This document shows positions 8,601-14,932 of a stretch of 64,000 bases of DNA, piece by piece. The DNA is from Solirubrobacterales bacterium. Its GTDB lineage: Bacteria > Actinomycetota > Thermoleophilia > Solirubrobacterales > Thermoleophilaceae. The stretch's first letter is position 1. Every line of letters begins with the position of its first letter. Under the pieces are notes generated by a model, which worked only from the letters and a program-made list of their open reading frames with translations, was not told the DNA's origin and did not search any database. The stretch spans positions 26,534 to 90,533 of the forward strand of contig JAAYBF010000121.1 of the NCBI GenBank assembly GCA_012718975.1, read 5' to 3'. Made by a program: the position numbers and the translations under genes.

Positions 8601-9301
8601 TGGCCGGCGTCCGCGAGCAGCAGCAAGCACCGTTCGAGCCGTTCGCGGCCCTCCGACACGCGCACCCCGTCCCCGGCGCCCTCGAGCTCGGCGAGCGCCG
8701 CCCGCGCGGTCGCGACCACCCGCTCCGGCTCGCCGCCGCCGGCCGGCGGCTCGATCTCCGGCAGCTCCGGCGCCTCCTGGCCGCGGCTGCGCAGGTGGCC
8801 GTATGCGGTGCGGGTCATCGCCGCGAGACGGTCGGGCGTGTAGGCGGCGACGAGCCGCAGCCGGTCGGCGCCGGCGCCGTCGTGGAGGAACTCGGCGAGC
8901 GCGCCGTCGAAGGCCTCGCCACCGAGCCGGTCGGACTCGAGCTGGTCGAGCACGCGGAACTCGGGGTCGATCCCGGCCGCGAGCGCGTGGGCGCGCAGCA
9001 GCTGGGCGCAGAAGCCGTGGATCGTCGAGATGAACGCCCCCTCGGCGGCGCGCGCGTCGGCGTGTCGACCGGCGGCGGCGAACCGCTCGCGCACGCGCGC
9101 CTTCAGCTCGGCGGCGGCCTTCTCGGTGAAGGTGATCGCGAGGATCTCGTCGATCGCGCAGCCGTCGTCGATCACTGCGGCGGCGATCCGCTCGACGAGC
9201 ACCGAGGTCTTGCCCGAGCCGGCCCCGGCGGCGACCAGCAGGCCGCCGTCGCGGCGGTCGATCGCCCGCCGCTGCTCGTCGGTGAAGGCGCGCGCGCTCA
9301 C
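5654..9301 (-). CDS. addA: AddA-like UvrD/Rep helicase-nuclease subunit
   Basis: 1215 aa, close to the usual AddA length. It carries the superfamily 1A helicase motifs in order: Walker A AAGAGSGKTS at about residues 24-33, LAITFTEKAA, Walker B LVDEFQDTNP, the GDEFQSIYRFRHAD region, LMTVHRAKGLEFP and VAATRAERHL. The C-terminal RecB-type nuclease has GVVDVH and IVDYKTDR, supplying the Asp and Asp-x-Lys residues. It acts with AddB to resect double-strand breaks. The GTG start overlaps the addB stop (GTGA). Unusually for an AddA, the nuclease is framed by a Cys in AACGYRFYLERV and a C-terminal C-x2-C-x5-C (LCADCPGQGGLC), the Fe-S signature normally seen in AddB. AdnAB is the alternative, but the partner lacks a working helicase motor. 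Confidence 0.88.
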   Translation of the reverse strand: MSARAFTDEQRRAIDRRDGGLLVAAGAGSGKTSVLVERIAAAVIDDGCAIDEILAITFTEKAAAELKARVRERFAAAGRHADARAAEGAFISTIHGFCAQLLRAHALAAGIDPEFRVLDQLESDRLGGEAFDGALAEFLHDGAGADRLRLVAAYTPDRLAAMTRTAYGHLRSRGQEAPELPEIEPPAGGGEPERVVATARAALAELEGAGDGVRVSEGRERLERCLLLLADAGHGDAVGALDPAALAKLTLSRAAGALKTEACDAYREALEALHGHVTHLHELRDHALLRVLLRAYGDRYAALKRDRSGLDFDDLELVANRLLAGDEVVRGRWAGRFRHVLVDEFQDTNPLQNELLERIAGERMFRVGDEFQSIYRFRHADVSVFRDQAERARGAGRFEALTANFRSAPAVLGAIDLLFGAVWGARFPRLRAGGAATPLGDGPAVELLVADRPHNGSRWRERFDADAAAGAGPDPELAFGESLREVVPHRAAEARMLAKRIDQLIAAGECAAGDVVVLVRATTHLAAFERALEDRGIPTYVMGGRGYWSAQQVGDLRAYLGALANPLDDLALYTALASPLGGVSLDALVVVADEARRRGREPWTVVADLDASLADRLGARDAERIARFAALLAGERAGAPRRSLEALIDRAVTESGYDLHLLAQEQGRRRMANVRKLMRLAREYEAEEGRDLRGFIDYVAERDELGDRQGEAPLEPEDVQAVRLMTVHRAKGLEFPVVCVADLGKPGREDRSSLQISDDGAVGISLAQLGGGSVASSRLRDIRERQKLADEEEEKRVFYVAATRAERHLILSGGTDLDKLREEEPLEEPMRWVWRALAPELPEIETAATVVRDLDGRSVPIGVTVLRPDTVDAVLPAADRAPERAEPPPAGLEALDAPALAAVPPPPALPVSRTSYSGLARHAACGYRFYLERVLRLPRSPRRAVAAGLAEAAPDGGAPAGAAGGEATAAPAVGAQVPGMPVAPEPEAMAPTLRGSLVHQLLEEIDLSDPAVPAADAITALIERAGEPVRDHEVADVAALVQAFADSPLRARLAAADRVRTELPFVFQLPSERPGGRGTLINGVVDVHASEPGRVLIVDYKTDRLLDGQDPAELVDAHYATQRLVYALAALQSGAPAVEVAYLFLDRPAEPVSATYAATDQPALADRLRDRVRPLADGRFQPSDRPWHGLCADCPGQGGLCSWPPERTLAPEPPA

Positions 9302-12261
9302 TGCTCGATCCGGCAGATCGACGGGTGCGAGCAGCCGCCGCGGTAGGCGCAGGAGCCGGGGCACGAGCGGAGCCTGCCCTCCCCCATCTCGGCGGCGGCG
9401 GTCGCGATCGCGCCGCGCGCCCAGTCGCGCAGCTCCGCCAGCGCGGCGGGCTCGAGCACGTCGCCGCCGACGAAGTCGCCGCCGAGCGCGGCGGCGTGGT
9501 CGGCGTCGACGGCGCCGCGCGGGCGGCGGTCGTCGCCGGAGAGCGGCACGTAGAGGCCGGCGACCGCCTCGACGCCGAGCAGCCGCTCGGCGACCAGCAT
9601 GTAGAGCGCCGCCTGGAGGCGGCCCTTCGGCTCCCACTTCTCGGCGCTGTAGTCGTTGACGCGGCCGCTCTTGTAGTCGAGCACGGCGACCGCGTCGCCG
9701 CGGCGGTCGACGCGGTCGATCTTGCCGCGCACGCGCAGCCCGTCGCCGAGGTCGACCTCGGGGTGGTCGGCGTCGGGCAGGCCGAACGCCAGCTCGAGCG
9801 CCGCCGGCTCGAACTCGGACTCGACACGGGCCTCGTGGTCGAGGTGGCGCAGCAGCTGGAACTCGAGCCGCCGCAGCGCGGCGCGCATCCGCGGCGCGCG
9901 CAGCGTCGCGCCGCGCCGCTCGGCCTCCTCGGCGAGCGCCTCGAGCAGGATCTCCTCGGCGCGCGGCAGGTTGGCGGGCGTGGGCCGGCGGTCTCCGGTG
10001 CGCTCGTGCAGGCGGCGGTAGGTGAGCTCGAGCACCGTGTGCGCGAAGGCGCCCTGGACGAGCCGCTCGGGGTCGGGCTCGAGCGCGACGGGCCGCAGCA
10101 CGTCCTCGACGAGCCAGTTGACCGGGCAGCCGGCGAACCGCTCGATCGCCCCGGCGGAGACGGCGCCACGCGCGCCCAGCGCGGCGAGCGCGGCCTCGAG
10201 CGCGACCGGCCCGATCGGCGCGGGGGGCGGGTCGCGGCGGCCGGCGGCGACGGCCCGCTCCCACTCGGCCGGCGTCGGGGCGTCGTCGGGAGTCCAGGTG
10301 ACGTCGGCGAGCGACCGCCGCCGCGCCCGCTCGCGCAGGCCGGGCAGCACCCGCTCGACGTCGGCGAGGAAGAACGACGGCCGCTCGGACTCCCCCTCCT
10401 CGCCGGAGGTGCGGGCGCTGAGCACCAGCAGCCGCTCGGCGCGCGAGGCGCAGACGTAGAGGAGGTAGCGCTCGCGGTCGAGCTGGGACTCGCGCAGCGG
10501 CAGCGCGAGCCCGGACGCGGCGGCGATCTCGCGCCGGTCGGCGTCGGAGAGGAACGGGTCGGCGCCGCCCCCGGCGGGGAACTCGCCCTCCTGCAGGCCG
10601 CAGACGAAGACCGCCTGGTAGCGGCGGGCGCGGATCTCGGTCGGCGCGGCGACCGCGACGCGGCCCGGCTGGGGCTCCTCGCCGACGCGCAGCTCCTGGG
10701 CGGCGAGGGTGTCCGCGACGGTCGCGAGGTCGACGGCGATCCCGCCGCCGCGGGCGAGGCCGCGCAGGTCCGCGAGCGCGGCGCCGACGGCCGCGACGGC
10801 GCGCGCGTCGTCGACCTCCGCCCCGGCGAGGACGTGCGCGGCGCGCAGGTGCGGCGCGGCGAGCAGCGCGTCGGCGCGGCGGCGGACCTCGTCGAGGAGG
10901 TCGTCGCCGCGCGCCGCCGCGAGGCGGTCGAGCTCGCGCAGCGGGAACGGGCCGATGCCCCTGGTCGCGTCGTCGCCCTCCCACAGCTCGCGGGCGCGGG
11001 CGGCGCTGGCCGCGCCGTCGCGGCGGACGGCGACCTCGAGCCGGTCGGCGTAGACCGGCTCGCGCAGCCGGCCCGGGGTGCGCAGGTAGGCGAGCAGGTC
11101 GTCGGCGGTCCCGGTCCCGGCGGCGCAGCGCAGCAGCGCGAGCAGGCCGCGGCCGAGGGCGGTGTGTCCAAGCGCCAGCCGGCGGTCGATCGAGTACGGG
11201 ATGCCGTAGGCGCCGAAGACCTGCTCGATCGTCGTCGCGTAGGCGCGCGGGTCGCGCAGCACGACAGCGACCTCGCCGGCCGGCGTGCCGGCGCGCAGCA
11301 GCGCCAGCACCTCGGCGGCGCACAGCTCGACCTCGGCGCGGCGGCCGCCGGCGAGGTGGAGCCGGACCGTTCCCCCGGGGTCGGCGACCGTCGGCGGCGC
11401 GTCCTCGAAGAGCCCGCGCTCGAGCGCCGACAGGACGGCGCGCGAGTCTTCGTCGTAGTAGTCGTCGAGCGGCGCCAGCTCGGTCTCCTCGGCGCCGGCG
11501 TCGAGCAGCCGGCGGCGGGCGTGGGCGGTCGCCTCGAAGGCGGTCCGGCCGTGCTCGTAGGGCAGCGAGACGCAGACGTCGGCACCGGCGTCGCCGGCGA
11601 GCGCGGAGAGCGCGGCCAGCTCGAGCGGGGTGAAGTCGTCGAAGCCGTAGACGAAGACGGGCGTGGAGCCCCAGCTCGCCGGCCGTTGACGCAGCGCGGC
11701 GACGGCGTTCCAGGCGTACAGCTCGTCGTCGAGCAGGCCGGCGGCGTCGAGGCGCTCGCGGTAGCGGCGGTAGATCGCGGCGACCTCGTCGGCGTAGCGG
11801 CGGCGCGGGCCGTCGCCGGCCCAGGCGCGCAGCGCGGCGGTCAGGCGGGCCGGCTCGACGAGCGCGGGGCCGGCGGCGGTGCGCTCGGCCAGCGACCGCT
11901 CGACCTCGGCGACGAACCGTGTGGCAGCCCGGGCGAACCCGGGCCGCGCCGCCGACTCGGCGAGCGCCTCGAGCCCGGCCGACGCGGCCGCCTCGGCGAC
12001 GATCAGCTCGCGCTGGAGCCGGGTCGCGACGCGGCCGCCGGCGCCGGCGCGGCGGGCGATCTCGACGAACAGCCGCTTGAAGCGCAGCACCCCGACGCCG
12101 AACACCGCCCCGCGCTCGGCCAGCTCGCGCTGGTTGTGCTCGACGTCCTCGAAGGCGGGCACGACGAGCAGCGGCTGCTCGTCGACGCGGGCGCGCAGGC
12201 CGCCGAGGACCGCGCCGGCCTTGGCGGCGTTCGCGGGACCGGTTACGAGCTTCAGCGGCAC
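9298..12261 (-). CDS. addB: AddB-like nuclease subunit
   Basis: 987 aa, GTG start. The N-terminus (KLVTGPANAAKAG) sits where AddB has its Walker A loop but has lost the GK(S/T) core, so ATP binding there is unlikely. Middle motifs VFVCGLQEGEFPA and LYVCASRAERL are the degenerate helicase remnants typical of AddB. The C-terminal PD-(D/E)xK nuclease has RGKIDRVDR and VLDYKSGRV. The Fe-S cysteines are one in RFAGCPVNW and a C-terminal cluster CPGSCAYRGGCSHPSIC. It heads the addBA pair, downstream of the small zinc-ribbon gene (24-nt gap), and its stop overlaps the addA GTG. Role: partner of AddA in break resection and recognition of a Chi-like site (family knowledge). Confidence 0.85.
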   Translation of the reverse strand: MPLKLVTGPANAAKAGAVLGGLRARVDEQPLLVVPAFEDVEHNQRELAERGAVFGVGVLRFKRLFVEIARRAGAGGRVATRLQRELIVAEAAASAGLEALAESAARPGFARAATRFVAEVERSLAERTAAGPALVEPARLTAALRAWAGDGPRRRYADEVAAIYRRYRERLDAAGLLDDELYAWNAVAALRQRPASWGSTPVFVYGFDDFTPLELAALSALAGDAGADVCVSLPYEHGRTAFEATAHARRRLLDAGAEETELAPLDDYYDEDSRAVLSALERGLFEDAPPTVADPGGTVRLHLAGGRRAEVELCAAEVLALLRAGTPAGEVAVVLRDPRAYATTIEQVFGAYGIPYSIDRRLALGHTALGRGLLALLRCAAGTGTADDLLAYLRTPGRLREPVYADRLEVAVRRDGAASAARARELWEGDDATRGIGPFPLRELDRLAAARGDDLLDEVRRRADALLAAPHLRAAHVLAGAEVDDARAVAAVGAALADLRGLARGGGIAVDLATVADTLAAQELRVGEEPQPGRVAVAAPTEIRARRYQAVFVCGLQEGEFPAGGGADPFLSDADRREIAAASGLALPLRESQLDRERYLLYVCASRAERLLVLSARTSGEEGESERPSFFLADVERVLPGLRERARRRSLADVTWTPDDAPTPAEWERAVAAGRRDPPPAPIGPVALEAALAALGARGAVSAGAIERFAGCPVNWLVEDVLRPVALEPDPERLVQGAFAHTVLELTYRRLHERTGDRRPTPANLPRAEEILLEALAEEAERRGATLRAPRMRAALRRLEFQLLRHLDHEARVESEFEPAALELAFGLPDADHPEVDLGDGLRVRGKIDRVDRRGDAVAVLDYKSGRVNDYSAEKWEPKGRLQAALYMLVAERLLGVEAVAGLYVPLSGDDRRPRGAVDADHAAALGGDFVGGDVLEPAALAELRDWARGAIATAAAEMGEGRLRSCPGSCAYRGGCSHPSICRIEQ

Positions 12262-12285
12262 GGGGCCGTCAGGTATACGGCCAGC

Positions 12286-12930
12286 TCAGGACGGCTGACG
12301 GTCGCCGGCGGCGAGCGCGCCGCGGCGCAGCGCGTCGGCGAGCGCCTCGGCGTAGCGCTGGGCGGGCAGCATCGGCGGGGCGTCCTGCAGCTCCCAGCCG
12401 ACCGCGGGGCGCTGGACCCAGCGGGCGACGCGAACGGCGCCGTCATCTAGCGGCTCGACGCGCAGCTCCTCCTTGAAGTCGCCGCTGCGGCCGCGGCTGA
12501 CCCCGGAGCCGCCGTCGCCGCCGTCGGCGGGCTCGGTCTGCAGCGCGCCGGTCAGCTTGGCGGCGTCGCGCGCCTGGAGGGCCTCGCCGCTGCGCTCGAC
12601 CAGGTCGAGCAGCTCGCCGGCGGCGAGGACGGGCGCCTCGGGGACGAGCGCCGAGCCGCGCCAGCGGCCGAGCCGGACACCGCCGGGGACCCGCTCGAGC
12701 CGGACGAGCGAGCGCATGCCCTCGTCGTCGACGTGGACCGGCGTGGCGACGTGCGGGCCGCTGAAGGCGGGCGCCGCGGGAGCCTTCTCGCCGCTGGCTC
12801 TGCGCCGGGCCGACTGGCCCGATCCGCCGCTGCGCCGCCGCGTGGCGGAGCGGTCCGGGTCGAGCACCGTGCCCTTGGAGCAGATCTGGCAGTCGGCGGT
12901 GAACCGGTTGTGGCGGCAGAACAGCGACAC
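12286..12930 (-). CDS. Hypothetical protein with N-terminal Cys/His cluster
   Basis: 214 aa, GTG start. The extreme N-terminus MSLFCRHNRFTADCQICSKG has C-x8-C-x2-C with a His after the first Cys, a likely small zinc-binding knuckle. It is followed by a basic Arg/Ser-rich linker to about residue 55. Two Trp-containing stretches follow (VRLGRWRGSALVPEAP; VRVARWVQRPAVGWELQ), which may form a repeated fold. Not recognised. It is 24 nt upstream of addB on the same strand and divergent from the metallophosphatase with a 35-nt gap, so it is probably the first gene of the addBA transcript. DNA-repair relevance is inferred from context only. Confidence 0.7.
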   Translation of the reverse strand: MSLFCRHNRFTADCQICSKGTVLDPDRSATRRRSGGSGQSARRRASGEKAPAAPAFSGPHVATPVHVDDEGMRSLVRLERVPGGVRLGRWRGSALVPEAPVLAAGELLDLVERSGEALQARDAAKLTGALQTEPADGGDGGSGVSRGRSGDFKEELRVEPLDDGAVRVARWVQRPAVGWELQDAPPMLPAQRYAEALADALRRGALAAGDRQPS

Positions 12931-12965
12931 GGCTGTCGCAGGATAGTGGGCGCGGGCCTGCCAAG

Positions 12966-14087
12966 ATGCGCGCGGTGGCTACGGCGATCGTGTCCGACCT
13001 GCACCTCGGGACCGTCTCGGGCGCCGACCTGGCGCGCGGCGGACCGGCGCTCGACCGGCTGCTCGACGTGCTGGCGGGCGCGGAGCGGATCGTGCTCCTC
13101 GGCGACCTGCTCGAGCTGCGCGAGCGTCCGGCGGCGGCGGTGCTCGAGGACGTCGCGCCGGCGCTGCGGCGGATCGGCGAGGCGGCCGCCGGCAAGCGGC
13201 TGACGGTCGTGCCGGGCAACCACGACCACCAGCTCGTGGCGCCGGCGCTCGAGCGGGCGCGGCTGGCCGGCGGGACGCTCGCGATCGCAGCGGAGCATCC
13301 GCCCGAGCCGGGCGAGCTGGCGGCGCGGGTGGCGGAGCTGATGCCGGCGACCGACGTCGCGTTCTCCTACCCGGGCGTCTGGCTGCGCGACGACGTGTTC
13401 GCCACCCACGGCCACTACCTCGACGCCCATCTGACGGTGCCGCGCGTCGAGTGCCTGATCGCGGCGGCGGTCGAGCGGTTCGCGACGGGCGTCGGCCCGG
13501 AGGGGCCGCAGGCGGCGGCCGACTACGAGGCGATCCTCGCCCCGATCTACGCGCTCTCGCACGCGGTCGCCCAGAACGCCCGCGCGCATCCGCCGGCGCG
13601 CCGCAACAACCTCTCGCGCGACGTCTGGCGGATCGCCGCGACCGACGGCGACGGCCGGCTGCCTGACCGGCTGCGCCGCCGCTTCGTCGGCCAGCTCGCG
13701 ATCCCGGCGGCGGTTGCGGCCGTCAACGCGGTCGGCCTCGGTCCCTTCAGCGCCGAGCTGACGCCGACCGAGCTGCGCGCCGCGGGCCTGCGCGCAATCG
13801 CGACGGTCGCCGACCGCCTCGGCATCGCCGACGCCCACGTCGTCTTCGGCCACACCCACCGCGCCGGCCCGCTGCCCGCCGACGACGCCTCCACCTGGAC
13901 GCTTCCCGGCGGCGGAACCCTCACCAACACCGGCAGCTGGGTCGACGAGGCCCACTTCACCGCCTCCGACGGCCCCTCCAACCCCTACTGGCCCGGCCGC
14001 ATCGCCTGGGTACACGCCGGCGGCGGCCCACCCAGCCTCGAGACGGTCATCGAGCCGACCGAGCGCTCCGCAGCGCGCCGGGGCTAG
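12966..14087 (+). CDS. Calcineurin-like metallophosphoesterase
   Basis: 373 aa. It has the five metallophosphatase signature blocks: SDLHLG near residue 9, GDLLE near 43, GNHDH near 83, a His in ATHGHYLD near 140, and GHTHRAG near 297. A two-metal centre hydrolysing a phosphoester is therefore expected. A long helical insert between blocks 4 and 5 (roughly residues 150-280) is larger than in compact family members such as UDP-2,3-diacylglucosamine hydrolase. No signal peptide. Substrate unknown. The ATG was taken from the track; a GTG nine nucleotides later is an alternative and neither has a good ribosome-binding site. It diverges from the addBA-side operon, so a joint DNA-repair role is possible but unproven. 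Confidence 0.85.
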   Translation: MRAVATAIVSDLHLGTVSGADLARGGPALDRLLDVLAGAERIVLLGDLLELRERPAAAVLEDVAPALRRIGEAAAGKRLTVVPGNHDHQLVAPALERARLAGGTLAIAAEHPPEPGELAARVAELMPATDVAFSYPGVWLRDDVFATHGHYLDAHLTVPRVECLIAAAVERFATGVGPEGPQAAADYEAILAPIYALSHAVAQNARAHPPARRNNLSRDVWRIAATDGDGRLPDRLRRRFVGQLAIPAAVAAVNAVGLGPFSAELTPTELRAAGLRAIATVADRLGIADAHVVFGHTHRAGPLPADDASTWTLPGGGTLTNTGSWVDEAHFTASDGPSNPYWPGRIAWVHAGGGPPSLETVIEPTERSAARRG

Positions 14088-14103
14088 CCGCGCCCGATCA
14101 GCG

Positions 14104-14144
14104 CGGTGAGAGTTACGGCCAATATTTGGCCGTAACTCTCACCG
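14104..14144. repeat. Palindromic element, family B, copy 1
   Basis: A 41-nt perfect inverted repeat: two 19-nt arms starting CGGTGAGAGTTACGGCC with a 3-nt TAT centre, so the core reads CCAATATTTGG. It lies 16 nt downstream of the metallophosphatase stop and could form a hairpin, but it lacks a U-tract. It opens the 845-nt gap 14088-14932, which contains no convincing gene. Confidence 0.8.
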
Positions 14145-14308
14145 GGCATCTTGGGCGGGGTGGCGTTCCGCTCGGGGCGGACGGGCGAGGGCTGGGACGG
14201 GGCCCGGTTGGCTGGGTAGGGAGGGGAGCGGTCCGGAACGGGTCTGATTTGACCGTTTCGCTCCCGGGTTCGGGCGCCGCCCGCTGTTTCCCGGCCTCCG
14301 AAAGCTCG

Positions 14309-14347
14309 GGTGAGAGTTACGGCCAGTATTTGGCCGAAACTCTCACC
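14309..14347. repeat. Palindromic element, family B, copy 2
   Basis: A second copy of the GGTGAGAGTTACGGCCA palindrome with one arm mismatch (TTACGG opposite CCGAAA) and a GTATT centre. It stands 205 nt from copy 1, and the stretch between them shows nothing else recognisable. The right end is close to the long repeat copy 2. Confidence 0.75.
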
Positions 14348-14399
14348 GCGCTCCTGAGCGGAGGCCATTGGGCCTCGGCGCCGAGCCCACCTTCACCGC

Positions 14400-14892
14400 C
14401 CCGCCGTTTCCCGGCCGTCTTCAGGGTCCATCCATCATCTCCCGGCTATCTCTCAGCCCATCCATCGTTTGCCGCGCATAGACCGGCAAACGCCGGACCG
14501 GCGCCGGGAGGGCCTGAAAACACCGGGTTGGCATGCGGAAGGCCAGCAAACGTCGGACCGGCGCGGGGAGGCCGGAAAGGTCGGGGCGGGTGTCGAACGA
14601 TCGGCAAACGCCGGACCCGAAGCCCAAGGACACACCCACGCCTGGACCTCCGCTCCCACCCAAAAAAGGGCCGGCGCGTAGCGCCCCTCCACCGTTGGCC
14701 TCCGCGGGTGGCGACGGTGACGACCTTCGCGCGCAGGCGAAGCGCGGAGCTACTCCCCAGCCAACGCCCCACGGACCGCCGGCACCACGCTCGTGGAGAG
14801 CGCTAAGCGCAGCCGAGCACGGGACCTCGGCCGCAGGCCGTCCGTCTCAGTAGCGAAGCGTCAGTCCCAACACCGGAGACAGGACCCGCGGG
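14400..14892. repeat. Long dispersed intergenic repeat, copy 2 (inverted)
   Basis: Reverse-complement match to 4550-5039. Three GTTTCCCGG/ATCTCCCGG/GTTTGCCG cores (14406, 14436, 14467) are followed by five oppositely oriented cores ending at 14495, 14525, 14555, 14583 and 14613 (spacing 30, 30, 28, 30). The long unique segment follows to 14892. The 28-nt step and a single-base insertion near 14685 break every reading frame shared with copy 1. It lies downstream of topB, whose stop is at 14933. Confidence 0.85.
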
Positions 14893-14932
14893 CAGAGCGG
14901 CCAGACCCTCGGCCGCGACGACCACCGACCTC

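Noticed and set aside
5654-11323. 1889-aa ORF as a single AddA-like protein
   Set aside because: Its first ~670 residues are an out-of-frame reading of addB. The true addA begins at GTG 9301, which overlaps the addB stop.
9325-12450. 1041-aa plus-strand ORF opposite addB
   Set aside because: Antisense shadow of addB. The real gene has full family motifs and proper overlaps with its neighbours.
14126-14806. 226-aa ORF on the plus strand in the gap before topB
   Set aside because: It starts inside a family B palindrome and runs through the repeat. Its frame is not preserved in the other copy.
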